Positions 19,094 to 27,926 are shown, counted from the first letter of the stretch. The stretch: DNA of 49,593 bases from an uncultured Alphaproteobacteria bacterium (GCA_937900425.1 CALCDT010000320.1:1-49593), one strand, 5' to 3'. A program made the numbers and translations. The notes: generated by a model from the letters alone, not told the origin.

Positions 19094-20314
19094 ATGCGGC
19101 AGACGTGGCGGTGGTTCGGGCCGAAGGATCTGGTGTCGGTCGACGACATGCTCCAGGCCGGTGTCGAGGGCGTCGTCAGCGCGCTCCACCACGTGCCGGT
19201 CGGCACGGTGTGGACGGCGGAGGAGATCGAAAAGCGCAAGGCCGAGATCGGCCGGCGCAAGGACGGCTCGCCGTCGGGTCTTTCCTGGGAGGTGGTCGAG
19301 AGCCTCGCCCCGTCCGAGGACGTCAAGAAGCAGAAGGGCGAGTGGCGCGCCCATGTCGCCGCCTTCCGCGAGAGCCTGAAGAACCTCGCCGCCGCCGGCA
19401 TCACCACCGTCTGCTACAACTTCATGCCGGTGCTCGACTGGACCCGCACCGACCTCGCCCACCGTGTTTCCCACGGCGGCACCTGCATGCGCTTCGACTT
19501 CACCGACTTCGCCGCCTTCGACATCCACATCCTGCAGCGGGCCGGCGCGGCGGAGGATTTTCCTCAGGAGGTGCGCGAGGAGGCCGAGCGCCGGTTCCGG
19601 TCCTGGTCGCAGGCCGACTGCGAGGCGATCACCCGCAACATCGTCTTCGGCCTGCCCGGCACCGACGAGCATCTCGACCTGCCGATGGTGCGCCGTCATC
19701 TCGCCGAATACGACGCGATCTCGCCGGAGGCGCTGCGGGCCAACTACGTCGCCTTCCTCGAGCAGGTGGTGCCGACGGCCGAGGAACTCGGCATCCGGCT
19801 CTGCTGCCACCCGGACGATCCGCCCTTCGCCCTGCTCGGCCTGCCGCGGATCATGTCGACCGAGGCGGACTACGCGGCGATGATGACCGCGGTGGACAGC
19901 CCGGCCAACGGCATCACGCTCTGCTCCGGCTCGCTCGGCGCCCGGCCCGACAACGACGTGCCGGGAATGATGGAGCGGCTCGGCGACCGGGTCCACTTCC
20001 TGCACATGCGCAACGTCAAGCGCGAGAGCGCCTCGATCGCCGGCTCGTTCCACGAGGCCGAGCATCTCGGCGGCGACACCGACATGGTCGCCTTCATCGC
20101 CGCGGTGCTGAAGGAGGAGACGCGCCGGCGCGCCGCCGGCCGGGCCGACTGGCAGATCCCGATGCGGCCCGACCACGGCCAGGACATCCTCGACGACCTC
20201 GGCCGGCGGGCCCAGCCGGGCTATCCCTCGATCGGCCGGCTCAAGGGCCTCGCCGAACTGCGCGGCATCATGACGGCGCTCGCCCACCCGGTCCACGGCC
20301 TCGGCGCGGCCTGA
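19094..20314 (+). CDS. uxuA: Mannonate dehydratase
   Basis: 406 residues, the usual UxuA length. The ATG at 19094 has GGGGAGG six bases upstream. It starts MRQTWRWFGPKDLVSVDDMLQAG and contains GITTVCYNFMPVLDWTRTDL. Metal-site motifs are RLCCHPDDPP, LCSGSLGA, VHFLHMRNVK and RPDHGQDI. It removes water from D-mannonate to give 2-keto-3-deoxygluconate for the Entner-Doudoroff route. It is divergent from the GntR-TRAP-dehydrogenase operon. Fructuronate reductase (uxuB) is not in the window, so the pathway must be completed elsewhere. Confidence 0.97.
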   Translation: MRQTWRWFGPKDLVSVDDMLQAGVEGVVSALHHVPVGTVWTAEEIEKRKAEIGRRKDGSPSGLSWEVVESLAPSEDVKKQKGEWRAHVAAFRESLKNLAAAGITTVCYNFMPVLDWTRTDLAHRVSHGGTCMRFDFTDFAAFDIHILQRAGAAEDFPQEVREEAERRFRSWSQADCEAITRNIVFGLPGTDEHLDLPMVRRHLAEYDAISPEALRANYVAFLEQVVPTAEELGIRLCCHPDDPPFALLGLPRIMSTEADYAAMMTAVDSPANGITLCSGSLGARPDNDVPGMMERLGDRVHFLHMRNVKRESASIAGSFHEAEHLGGDTDMVAFIAAVLKEETRRRAAGRADWQIPMRPDHGQDILDDLGRRAQPGYPSIGRLKGLAELRGIMTALAHPVHGLGAA

Positions 20315-20352
20315 GCGGCGTCCGGGACGAGGTCCATCGCATTCGGTGCCGG

Positions 20353-20407
20353 CTTTTCCCTCGTCCTTCGAGACGGACCTTCGGTCCTCCTCAGGACGAG
20401 GGAAAAG
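20353..20407. repeat. Palindromic intergenic repeat (REP-like), copy a
   Basis: Perfect 15-nt outer arms (CTTTTCCCTCGTCCT and complement) enclose TTCGAGAC, an inner GGACC/GGTCC hairpin and CTCCTC. It lies just past uxuA and can act as a bidirectional hairpin. The core TCGTCCTTCGAGAC recurs at 20471-20492 (inverted) and 49554-49573, showing a dispersed family. Confidence 0.8.
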
Positions 20408-20443
20408 AGCAAGTGATTGCCATGACATGATAAAACCATCGGA

Positions 20444-20492
20444 GGCCTCATCTTGAGGAGATCGCGGAGCGATCGTCTCGAAGGACGAGGCC
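20444..20492. repeat. Palindromic intergenic repeat (REP-like), copy b
   Basis: Outer arms GGCCTC and GAGGCC with imperfect continuation, and an inner perfect GATCGC/GCGATC hairpin. Read on the minus strand it begins GGCCTCGTCCTTCGAGAC, the same start as the copy at the right window edge. Confidence 0.8.
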
Positions 20493-20532
20493 GGGTGCGG
20501 CGACCGGTGAACCCGGCGTGCCGGTCCGCCGC

Positions 20533-21204
20533 TCAGCCCCGGCGAACCGAGGGGCGGGCGCGGTCGAGGCTGGCGATCAGGTCGCTGAAGCGGTCGCCCT
20601 GGACGACGACATGGGCGCGAAGGGCGGCGCGGGCCGCCTCGCCGTCGCCGGCGAGGATCGCCGCCATCGCCGCGCCGTGCTCGCGCGCCGAGGCGTCGAG
20701 CCGGTTGCGGACCCGGAGCTGCAGGCGTCGGTAGGGCCTGAGCCGCCGGTGCAGCGAGCGGCACTGCTCCTCGAGGAAGGCGCTGTGGCTCGCCGCGTAG
20801 ACGGCGAGGTGAAAGGTCTCGTTCTCGTAGTAATAGGCATCGGTGTCGCCCTCGCGCCCGGCCGCGAGGCAGCGGTCGTGGGCGGCGAGCAGGGCGGCGC
20901 GGTCGGTCTCGGTGTGGCGGCGGGCGGCCAGCGCGCCGGCCATGCCTTCCAGCTCGGCCATCACCTCGAACATCTCGTAGAGCCGCTGCGGCGCCGGGTC
21001 GGCGACCACCGCCCCGCGGCGCGGCCGCATCTCGACGAGGCCGGTGGCCGAGAGCTGCATCAGCGCCTCGCGGACCGGCGTGCGCGACACGCCGAAGCGG
21101 CCGGCGAGCTGGGTCTCGTCGAGCCGCTCGCCGGGCGGATAGACGCCGCCGACGATGTCGTTCTCGATCTCGTCCCTGAGCTTTTGAAACGTGTTCGTGC
21201 TCAT
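20533..21204 (-). CDS. matR: GntR family (FCD) regulator of malonate genes, MatR-like
   Basis: 223 residues from the ATG at 21204 (MSTNTFQKLRDEIENDIVGG); upstream in-frame starts would extend through the promoter region. The winged helix is LDETQLAGRFGVSRTPVREALMQLSATGLVEMRPRRGAVV. The FCD domain carries the NETFHLAVYAASHSAFL metal motif. It is divergent from a TRAP-matA-matB operon. MatR of Rhizobium leguminosarum bv. trifolii is a GntR-type regulator of malonate genes, and an operator I recall as identical to its reported site is present at 21337-21350. Assignment rests on context and operator. Confidence 0.88.
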   Translation of the reverse strand: MSTNTFQKLRDEIENDIVGGVYPPGERLDETQLAGRFGVSRTPVREALMQLSATGLVEMRPRRGAVVADPAPQRLYEMFEVMAELEGMAGALAARRHTETDRAALLAAHDRCLAAGREGDTDAYYYENETFHLAVYAASHSAFLEEQCRSLHRRLRPYRRLQLRVRNRLDASAREHGAAMAAILAGDGEAARAALRAHVVVQGDRFSDLIASLDRARPSVRRG

Positions 21205-21336
21205 CGCGCCCCGCTGCCCCCGAGACCCGGCCGCCGCGCGGCGTCTCTCCCCGCGCTCCATAGCCGGTCGGCGGCGATCGTCAACCAGATCGCGCCGAGA
21301 CGACGCCGGGACGTCGTTTGTTTCCTTGAACCGACT

Positions 21337-21350
21337 TCTTGTATACACGA
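21337..21350. promoter_or_regulatory. MatR-type operator
   Basis: TCTTGTATACACGA, containing the perfect palindrome TGTATACA (21340-21347). From memory this equals the operator described for rhizobial MatR; that needs a literature check. It lies in the divergent region between matR and the malonate TRAP operon. Confidence 0.7.
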
Positions 21351-21365
21351 CAATTGACATTGTCG
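21348..21365 (+). promoter_or_regulatory. Second palindrome overlapping the malonate operon -35
   Basis: CGACAAT, spacer TGAC, ATTGTCG is a perfect 7-bp-arm inverted repeat. It contains TTGACA (21354-21359), the likely -35 of the operon, with the MatR-type operator immediately upstream. The -10 (near 21377) is poor, consistent with an activated promoter. Confidence 0.5.
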
Positions 21366-21425
21366 ACAGGATCGCCGAGAACTTTCCCGATGCCGGAGCA
21401 ACCGGCCGACAGGGAGGAGAGAAAC

Positions 21426-22430
21426 ATGCTCAAGACGAAAGGAGCCCTCGGGCTCGGCCTCGCGATCGCCGTCGGCCTCGCCGCCACGGCGGGCGCCGAA
21501 GCCGCCACCGTCCTCAAGGCCTCGCACCAGTTTCCGGGCGGCAAGGGCGACATCCGCGACGAGATGGTGCAGATGATCGCCCGCGAGGTCGCGGCCGCGA
21601 ACGTCGACCTCGAGATCCAGGTCTTCCCCGGATCCTCGCTCTACAAGCCCAACGACCAGTGGAACGCGGTGACGCGCGGGCTGCTCGACATGACGTCCTT
21701 CCCGCTCGACTACGCGGCCGGGCGCCATCCGGAATTCTCGGCGACGCTGATGCCGGGCCTCGTCGGCAACTTCGACCGGGCGATGCGGCTCAACGATTCG
21801 CCCTTCATGGCCGACATCAAGAAGATCATCGACGACGCCGGCGCCATCGTCATCTCCGACGCCTGGCTTTCCGGCGCCTTCGCCTCGACCAAGAGCTGCA
21901 TCACCTCGCCGGAGACGATGAAGGGCCAGGTGATCCGCGCCGCCGGCCCGGCCTTCGAGGAGATGCTGGTCGCGGCCGGCGGCTCGATCGCCTCGATGCC
22001 GTCGTCGGAGATCTACACCGGCATGCAGACCGGTGTGCTCGACGCCGCCAACACCTCGTCGGCGAGCTTCGTCTCCTACCGCATCTTCGAGCTCGCCAAG
22101 TGCCTGACCGCGCCGGGCGAGAACGCGCTCTGGTTCATGTACGAGCCGGTGCTGATCTCCAAGAAGGTGTTCGAGCGGCTGACCGAGGACCAGCAGAAGG
22201 CGATCCTCGCCGCCGGCGAGAAGGCCGAGGCCTATTTCAACGAGGAGATCCGCAAGGGCGACGCCCAGCTGATCGAAACCTTCAAGGGCGCCGGCGTCGA
22301 GGTCACCGAGATGACCAAGGCCGACTACGACGCCTGGATCGCGCTCGCCAAGGAGTCCTCCTACAAGAACTTCGCCGAGAAGGTGCCGGGCGGCCAGGAG
22401 CTGATCGACAAGGCGCTCGCCGTCGAGTGA
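21426..22430 (+). CDS. matP: Malonate TRAP transporter solute-binding protein
   Basis: 334 residues with a Sec signal peptide (MLKTKGALGLGLAIAVGLAATAGAEA). The mature start is ATVLKASHQFPGGKGDIRDEM. The TRAP carboxylate-binding region reads MKGQVIRAAGPAFEEMLVAAGG, followed by MPSSEIYTGMQTGVLDAANTS. Two mature cysteines (KSCITS, AKCLTA) may form a disulfide. GGAGGAG precedes the ATG. As first gene of the malonate operon it should capture periplasmic malonate, an inference from matA/matB downstream. A strong stem-loop separates it from the permease genes. Confidence 0.92.
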   Translation: MLKTKGALGLGLAIAVGLAATAGAEAATVLKASHQFPGGKGDIRDEMVQMIAREVAAANVDLEIQVFPGSSLYKPNDQWNAVTRGLLDMTSFPLDYAAGRHPEFSATLMPGLVGNFDRAMRLNDSPFMADIKKIIDDAGAIVISDAWLSGAFASTKSCITSPETMKGQVIRAAGPAFEEMLVAAGGSIASMPSSEIYTGMQTGVLDAANTSSASFVSYRIFELAKCLTAPGENALWFMYEPVLISKKVFERLTEDQQKAILAAGEKAEAYFNEEIRKGDAQLIETFKGAGVEVTEMTKADYDAWIALAKESSYKNFAEKVPGGQELIDKALAVE

Positions 22431-22431
22431 T

Positions 22432-22494
22432 CCCTCGCGGGCTGCTCCGCTCCGCCGGAGCGCAGCACCCCGCGGTTCATCCGTTCCGCGAGGG
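22432..22494 (+). promoter_or_regulatory. Intercistronic stem-loop after the malonate binding-protein gene
   Basis: CCCTCGCGG pairs with CCGCGAGGG over 63 bp, with an inner CGCTCC/GGAGCG hairpin. It starts two bases after the stop codon and has no T run, so it likely protects the upstream mRNA or attenuates the permease genes. Confidence 0.6.
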
Positions 22495-22590
22495 GCTCCC
22501 CGCCGACGGCGGGGGATCGCCAGCCCGGCCCCGCATCGCTCCGGCGCGGCGGCGTCCGGCCCTCACCGTCCGGCCGAGGACCGTCCCGTG

Positions 22591-23211
22591 ATGAAGATCT
22601 ACGTCTCTGTCGTCGGTTTCCTCAGCCGCTGTCTCGCCGTCGTGGCGACCGCGCTGATGATCACCGCGATGCTGGTGGTCTGCCAGATGATCCTGATGCG
22701 CTACGTCTTCCGCGAGCCGACGGTGTGGCAGACGGATTTCGTGGTGTTCGCGACCACGACCGCCATGTTCCTCGGCGCCCCCTACGTGCTCATGAAGGGC
22801 GGCCACGTCGGCGTCGACGTCGTCGAGATGATGCTCGCCGGCCGGCGCCGGGCGGTGGTGCGCCTCGTCGGCAGCCTGCTCGGCCTGACCTTCTGCCTCG
22901 TTATGCTGGTGGCGACGTGGATCCAGTTCCACGACGCCTACGAGGGCGGCTGGCGCCATTCGAGCGTCTGGGCGCCGCGGCTCGCCATTCCGCTGGCGGC
23001 GCTGCCGGTGAGTTTCGCCATGCTGTGCCTGCAGTATCTCGCCGAGATCGCCCAGCGGGTCGAGGCGCTCGTCTCGGGCCGGCTTCCCCCGGACGCCGCC
23101 CACGGCGTGCACGGCGCACCGGCACCGCTCGTCACCGCCACGGCGACGCCCGATCCCGCGATCCCCGCTCCATCCGGCGCACCGGCCGCGACCAAGGAGA
23201 GCCTTCGATGA
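22591..23211 (+). CDS. matQ: Malonate TRAP transporter small permease (DctQ family)
   Basis: 206 residues from the ATG; a GTG directly before it (22588) is better spaced from GAGGA and may be the real start. Four helices are visible, with the family segment PTVWQTDFVVFATTTAMFLGAPYVL after helix 1. The last 45 or so residues form an unusual Pro/Ala-rich cytoplasmic tail (APAPLVTATATPDPAIPAP) not needed for the fold. It overlaps the large subunit gene by four bases (ATGA). Confidence 0.92.
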   Translation: MKIYVSVVGFLSRCLAVVATALMITAMLVVCQMILMRYVFREPTVWQTDFVVFATTTAMFLGAPYVLMKGGHVGVDVVEMMLAGRRRAVVRLVGSLLGLTFCLVMLVATWIQFHDAYEGGWRHSSVWAPRLAIPLAALPVSFAMLCLQYLAEIAQRVEALVSGRLPPDAAHGVHGAPAPLVTATATPDPAIPAPSGAPAATKESLR

Positions 23212-24515
23212 CCCCGCTTCTCGCCGGCCTCGTCCTCGTCGCCCTCCTGTTCCTGCTGCTCGGCACCGGCATGCCGATCGCCTTCGCGCTCGGTCTCGCC
23301 GCCTTCGCCGCGCTGTTCCTGGAAAGCGGGCTCGACATCTTCTTCGTGCTCGGCGACACGATGTTCTCGGGCATCGCCAACATCGCCTACGTCTCGATCC
23401 CGATGTTCGTGCTGATGGGGGCGGCGGTCGCCTCCTCGCCGGCGGGCTCGGATCTCTATTCGGCGCTAGACCGCTGGCTCAACCGGGTGCCCGGCGGCCT
23501 CGTCCTCTCCAACATCGGCGCCTGCGCCCTGTTCTCCGGCATGACCGGCTCGTCGCCCGCGACCTGCGCCGCGATCGGCAAGATGGGCATCCCGGAGATG
23601 CTGCAGCGCGGCTACCCGGCCTCGGTGGCGACGGGTTCGATCGCGGCCGGCGGTACGCTCGGCATCCTGATCCCGCCGTCGGTGACGCTGATCGTCTACG
23701 GCATCGCCACCGAGACCTCGATCGGCCGGCTGTTCATGGCCGGCGTGTTCCCGGGGATCATGCTGACGGCGATGTTCATGGCCTGGGCGCTGATCGACTG
23801 CCGGCGCAAGGGCTACCGCTTCGGCGGGCGCGAGCTGCGCTACACCCTGCGCCAGAAGCTCGCCGGCCTGCCGCGGGTGCTGCCCTTCCTCGCCATCATC
23901 GCCGGCACCCTGTTCGTGCTCTACGGCGGCATCGCGACGCCGTCGGAGGCGGCCGGCGCCGGCGCCTTCCTCACCCTCGGCGTCGTCATCATCGCCTACC
24001 GCCTGTTCAAGGTGCGCAAGGTCGCCGGCATCTTCGGCTCGGCGATGCGCGAAAGCGTGATGATCATGATGATCATGGCCGCGGCCGAACTCTTCGCCTT
24101 CGCGCTGTCGTCGCTGTTCATCACCCAGACCATCGCCGCCGCCATCGCCGACCTCGACGTGAATCGCTGGGTGCTGATGGCGATCATCAACGTCTTCCTG
24201 CTGGTCGCCGGCATGTTCCTGCCGCCGGTGGCGGTGATCGTCATGACGGCGCCGATGCTCTATCCGATCATCACCGACGCCGGCTTCGATCCCTACTGGT
24301 TCGCGGTGGTGCTGACGATCAACATGGAGGTCGGCCTGATCACGCCGCCGATCGGCCTCAACCTGTTCGTGATCAACGCCATCGCGCCGACGGTGCCGAC
24401 GCGCGAGGTGCTGTGGGGGGCGCTGCCCTACGTGCTGGTGATGATGGCGGCCATCGTCCTGCTCTGCCTCTTTCCGGGAATCGCCACCTGGCTCCCGAAC
24501 CAGATGATGGGGTGA
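23208..24515 (+). CDS. matM: Malonate TRAP transporter large permease (DctM family)
   Basis: 435 residues, many membrane helices. It contains ALFSGMTGSSPATCAAIGKMG, AAGGTLGILIPPSVTLIVYG and the late MEVGLITPPIGLNLFVINA motif of DctM proteins. It is translationally coupled to the Q subunit and ends six bases before matA. It provides ion-driven uptake of the substrate delivered by the binding protein. Confidence 0.95.
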   Translation: MTPLLAGLVLVALLFLLLGTGMPIAFALGLAAFAALFLESGLDIFFVLGDTMFSGIANIAYVSIPMFVLMGAAVASSPAGSDLYSALDRWLNRVPGGLVLSNIGACALFSGMTGSSPATCAAIGKMGIPEMLQRGYPASVATGSIAAGGTLGILIPPSVTLIVYGIATETSIGRLFMAGVFPGIMLTAMFMAWALIDCRRKGYRFGGRELRYTLRQKLAGLPRVLPFLAIIAGTLFVLYGGIATPSEAAGAGAFLTLGVVIIAYRLFKVRKVAGIFGSAMRESVMIMMIMAAAELFAFALSSLFITQTIAAAIADLDVNRWVLMAIINVFLLVAGMFLPPVAVIVMTAPMLYPIITDAGFDPYWFAVVLTINMEVGLITPPIGLNLFVINAIAPTVPTREVLWGALPYVLVMMAAIVLLCLFPGIATWLPNQMMG

Positions 24516-24520
24516 GTGCG

Positions 24521-25972
24521 ATGAACGGGGTTTCCTATCTCGCCGACATGCTGCAGCAGATCGCCGACCGCGGCCGGCGCTTTCTCGCCGCGCCCTTCGC
24601 CGGCGAGGATGCGCCGGCGGGCCTCGAGGCCGTGGCCGCATCGTGCCGGGCGCTGCTGTCGTCCCGGGGCGAGGCTTCGGGGATGGCGCTGGCCCGCTCG
24701 GTGCTCGCCGCCTTCGAGGGCTTCGGGGCGGCGGACAAGCGCGCGTTCCTGAAGCTGCTCGCGGAGGATTTCGGGGCCGATGGCGAGCGCATCGCCCGGG
24801 CCATCGCGGCATGGCAGGCGGATCCGACGCCGACGGCGCTGCAGGCGCTGCATCTTGCCGCCGAGCCGAGCCGGCAGGAGCTGATCCGCCGGCTCAACCT
24901 CGCCCCCGGCGGCACCGCCGCCCTCGTCGCCATGCGTGAGCGGTTGCTCGCGGAGAAGAAGGGCGACGTCCACCTCGAGGCGCTCGACGCCGACTTCGCC
25001 CACCTCTTCGCCTCGTGGTTCAACCGCGGCTTCCTGGTGCTGCGGCCGATCAGCTGGTCGACCCCGGCCGACATTCTCGAGAAGATCATCCGCTACGAGG
25101 CGGTCCACACCATCACCGGCTGGGACGACCTGCGCCGGCGGCTGGTGCCGGAGGACCGGCGCTGCTTCGCCTTCTTCCACCCGCGCCTCTCCGACGATCC
25201 GCTGATCTTCGTCGAGGTGGCGCTGACGCGGGAGATCCCGGCCTCGATCGACGCGGTGCTCGGGGAGGATCGCGTCCACATCGCCGCCGGCGAGGCGACG
25301 ACGGCGGTGTTCTATTCGATTTCCAACTGCCAGGAGGGCCTGCGCGGCATCTCCTTCGGCAACTTCCTGATCAAGCAGGTGGTCGAGGACCTGAGCCGGG
25401 AACTGCCGCGGCTCGACACCTTCGTCACCCTGTCGCCGGTGCCGGGTTTTTCCGCGTGGCTCGCGCGCGAGCGGGCGGACGAGACCTCCGAACTCATCGC
25501 TCCGGAGGATCGCGAGCGCCTCGCCCTGCTCGACACGCCGGGCTGGGCCGACGACGCGGAGCGGGCCGAGGCGGTGCGGCCGGCGCTGCTGGCGGCGGCG
25601 GCGGCCTATTTCCTCAAGGCCCGCAACGGCGCCGGCAAGCCGCCGGACCCGGTCGCCCGCTTCCACCTCGGCAACGGCGCCCGGCTGGAACGGCTCAATC
25701 ACCTCGGCGACCGCTCGGCGCGGGCGATGGCGTCCTCGCACGGGCTGATGGTCAACTATCTCTACAAGCTCGACGACATCGAGGCCAACCACGAGGCCTA
25801 TGCGGCCGGCTCCGACGTGCCGGCCTCGGCCGCGGTGCGCAAGCTGGTGAGGACGACGGACCGGGGCCGCGAGCGGCGGCGCGAGGGCGCGGAGGCGGAG
25901 CGCCGCGCCCTGCCGGCGCCGGCGGCCGGGGAGGCAGGCGGCGCCAGGGGCAGAGAGGAACGGGTATCATGA
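24521..25972 (+). CDS. matA: Malonyl-CoA decarboxylase
   Basis: 483 residues. An N-terminal helical domain precedes a GNAT-like catalytic domain. Signatures include YEAVHTITGWDDLRRRL, RCFAFFHPRLSDDPLIFVEVAL, FYSISNCQEGLRGISFGNFL, VTLSPVPGF, and FHLGNGARLERLNHLGDRSARAM with the conserved catalytic-region histidine. It converts malonyl-CoA to acetyl-CoA and CO2. The ATG lies six bases after the dctM stop and its own end overlaps matB by four bases. Transport, activation and decarboxylation of malonate are thus in one transcript. The C-terminal 40 residues are Arg/Ala rich and probably disordered. Confidence 0.96.
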   Translation: MNGVSYLADMLQQIADRGRRFLAAPFAGEDAPAGLEAVAASCRALLSSRGEASGMALARSVLAAFEGFGAADKRAFLKLLAEDFGADGERIARAIAAWQADPTPTALQALHLAAEPSRQELIRRLNLAPGGTAALVAMRERLLAEKKGDVHLEALDADFAHLFASWFNRGFLVLRPISWSTPADILEKIIRYEAVHTITGWDDLRRRLVPEDRRCFAFFHPRLSDDPLIFVEVALTREIPASIDAVLGEDRVHIAAGEATTAVFYSISNCQEGLRGISFGNFLIKQVVEDLSRELPRLDTFVTLSPVPGFSAWLARERADETSELIAPEDRERLALLDTPGWADDAERAEAVRPALLAAAAAYFLKARNGAGKPPDPVARFHLGNGARLERLNHLGDRSARAMASSHGLMVNYLYKLDDIEANHEAYAAGSDVPASAAVRKLVRTTDRGRERRREGAEAERRALPAPAAGEAGGARGREERVS

Positions 25973-27492
25973 GCAATCATCTCTTCGGTGCGATCGCCGC
26001 GGTCGCGGCCCGGGCGGGCGAGGCGCCCTTCCTCGAGACCGCCGGCGGGGTCCTGACCTACCGCGACATGCTGGAGACGAGCGGCCGGCTGGCGGCCCGC
26101 CTCCTCGCCCTCGGCGTCGAACCCGGCGACCGGGTCGCCGCCCAGGTCGAGAAGAGCCCCGAGGCGCTGATGCTCTATCTCGCCACGGTCCGGGCCGGCG
26201 CCGTCTACCTGCCGCTCAACACCGCCTACACCCTCGCCGAGCTGGACTATTTCGTCGGCGACGCCGAACCGGCGCTGGTCGTCTGCGACCCGCGGGCGGA
26301 GGCCGGGCTCGCCCCGATCGCGGCGAGGGTCGGCGCCCGCGTCGCGACGCTCGACGCCGCCGGCGCCGGCAGCCTGACGGCGGACCTGCCGGGCGAGCCG
26401 GCGGCGCCGGTGGACCGCGGGTCCGACGACCTCGCCGCGATCCTCTACACCTCCGGCACCACCGGCCGCTCCAAGGGCGCGATGCTGAGCCACGGCAACC
26501 TGCTCTCCAACGCCGAAACGCTGGCGGCGGAATGGCGCTTCACGGCGGAGGACCGGCTGATCCACGCCCTGCCGATCTTCCACACCCACGGCCTGTTCGT
26601 CGCCGGCAACGTCGTGCTCGTCTCCGGCGCGTCGATGATCTTCCTGCCGAAGTTCGACGCCGACGAGGTGATCGGCCTGATGGGGCGGGCGACGACGATG
26701 ATGGGGGTGCCGACCTTCTACACCCGCCTGATCCAGCATCCGGGCCTGACGCGGGAGGCGACAGCCGGCATGCGGCTCTTCACCTCCGGTTCGGCGCCGC
26801 TGCTCGCCGAGACCCACCGCCGCTTCGAGGAACGCACCGGCCACCGCATCCTCGAACGCTACGGCATGACCGAGACCAACATGAACACCTCCAACCCCTA
26901 CGACGGGGAACGGATCGCCGGAACGGTCGGCTTTCCGCTGCCGGGGGTGGACCTGCGCATCACCGATCCGGACAGCGGCGAGCCGCTCGGCGCCGAGACG
27001 GTCGGCATGATCGAGGTGAAGGGACCGAACGTCTTTGCCGGCTACTGGCGGATGCCGGAGAAGACGAAGGCCGAATTCCGCGACGACGGCTTCTTCATCA
27101 CCGGCGACCTCGGCAAGATCGACGCGGCCGGCTACGTCCACATCGTCGGACGCGGCAAGGATCTCGTGATCTCGGGCGGCTACAACATCTATCCCAAGGA
27201 AGTCGAGAGCGAGATCGACGCCATCCCCGGCGTGGTCGAGAGCGCGGTGATCGGCCTGCCGCATCCCGATTTCGGCGAGGGCGTCACCGCGGTCGTGGTC
27301 CGCGCCGCCGGGGCGAGCCTCGACGAGAAGGCGATCCGCGACGCCCTCAAGGACCGGCTCGCCCGCTACAAGCAGCCCAAGCGCGTGCTCTTCGTCGACG
27401 ACCTGCCGCGCAACACCATGGGCAAGGTCCAGAAGAACCTGCTGCGCGACGCCTATGCCGATCTCTACGCCGGCGAGACGGCGGGGGCGTGA
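25969..27492 (+). CDS. matB: Malonyl-CoA synthetase (AMP-forming)
   Basis: 507 residues, ANL superfamily. The P-loop is ILYTSGTTGRSKGAMLSHGN. The A4/A5 region reads ERYGMTETNMNTSNPYDGERIAG, and A7/A8 is GFFITGDLGKID then GRGKDLVISGGYNIYPKEVE. The catalytic lysine is in PRNTMGKVQKNLLR. MatB activates malonate with ATP and CoA. ATGA overlap with matA and a GAGGAA site show coupling. Together with matA it funnels malonate to acetyl-CoA. Confidence 0.96.
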   Translation: MSNHLFGAIAAVAARAGEAPFLETAGGVLTYRDMLETSGRLAARLLALGVEPGDRVAAQVEKSPEALMLYLATVRAGAVYLPLNTAYTLAELDYFVGDAEPALVVCDPRAEAGLAPIAARVGARVATLDAAGAGSLTADLPGEPAAPVDRGSDDLAAILYTSGTTGRSKGAMLSHGNLLSNAETLAAEWRFTAEDRLIHALPIFHTHGLFVAGNVVLVSGASMIFLPKFDADEVIGLMGRATTMMGVPTFYTRLIQHPGLTREATAGMRLFTSGSAPLLAETHRRFEERTGHRILERYGMTETNMNTSNPYDGERIAGTVGFPLPGVDLRITDPDSGEPLGAETVGMIEVKGPNVFAGYWRMPEKTKAEFRDDGFFITGDLGKIDAAGYVHIVGRGKDLVISGGYNIYPKEVESEIDAIPGVVESAVIGLPHPDFGEGVTAVVVRAAGASLDEKAIRDALKDRLARYKQPKRVLFVDDLPRNTMGKVQKNLLRDAYADLYAGETAGA

Positions 27493-27926
27493 CGCCCTGA
27501 GTGTGAGAGGGGCACGCTTGTTCCGGCGTCTCCCCGCCCGCACGCCGAGCACCGGCGGCGGGCACGGCATACGACAGAGGCGGATCGCGACGAAGCAGCA
27601 GCGAGTACACCCTGCCAAAGGCTTCTCCGCCGTCATTCCCGCGCACGCGGAAATCCAGCTTTCCGCGGGGGGCGACCCTCGCGATCGGCGCCCAGGCCTT
27701 GCAGCCTCCCGGCCAAAGTCGCCGGCCGTTCCCCTGCCGCCCGCTGGACTCCCGCGTGCGCGGGAATGACGGTCGCGAGGGTTGTGGAAGCGACCTCGGC
27801 CAGGGCGGCGCAAGGTCGGTTCAGGGGCAAGCAAGTGTGAAATGGGAGGTGCGGCAAGCGGCCGATGTCGGGCCGTCCCGCCTGATGCAGGCGGGGGAGT
27901 CCGCTCCCGAACAGGTGTCTCCGGCC
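27493..27926. other. Intergenic region with an inverted-repeat element
   Basis: No gene is seen between matB and the convergent TusA-like gene. The region holds the 141-bp inverted-repeat element at 27631-27771, and a further short inverted pair, ACCCTCGCGA (27675) and TCGCGAGGGT (27773). No T-rich terminator for matB is evident; the repeat element may serve that role. Confidence 0.5.
27631..27771. repeat. MITE-like inverted-repeat element
   Basis: A 29-nt arm at 27631-27659, beginning CGTCATTCCCGCGCACGCGG, returns inverted at 27743-27771 with two mismatches. The 83 bp between them have no coding potential. Such CGTCATTCCCGCG repeats are widespread intergenic elements in proteobacteria; paired arms around a short core suggest a small non-autonomous element. 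No target-site duplication was confirmed. Confidence 0.7.
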
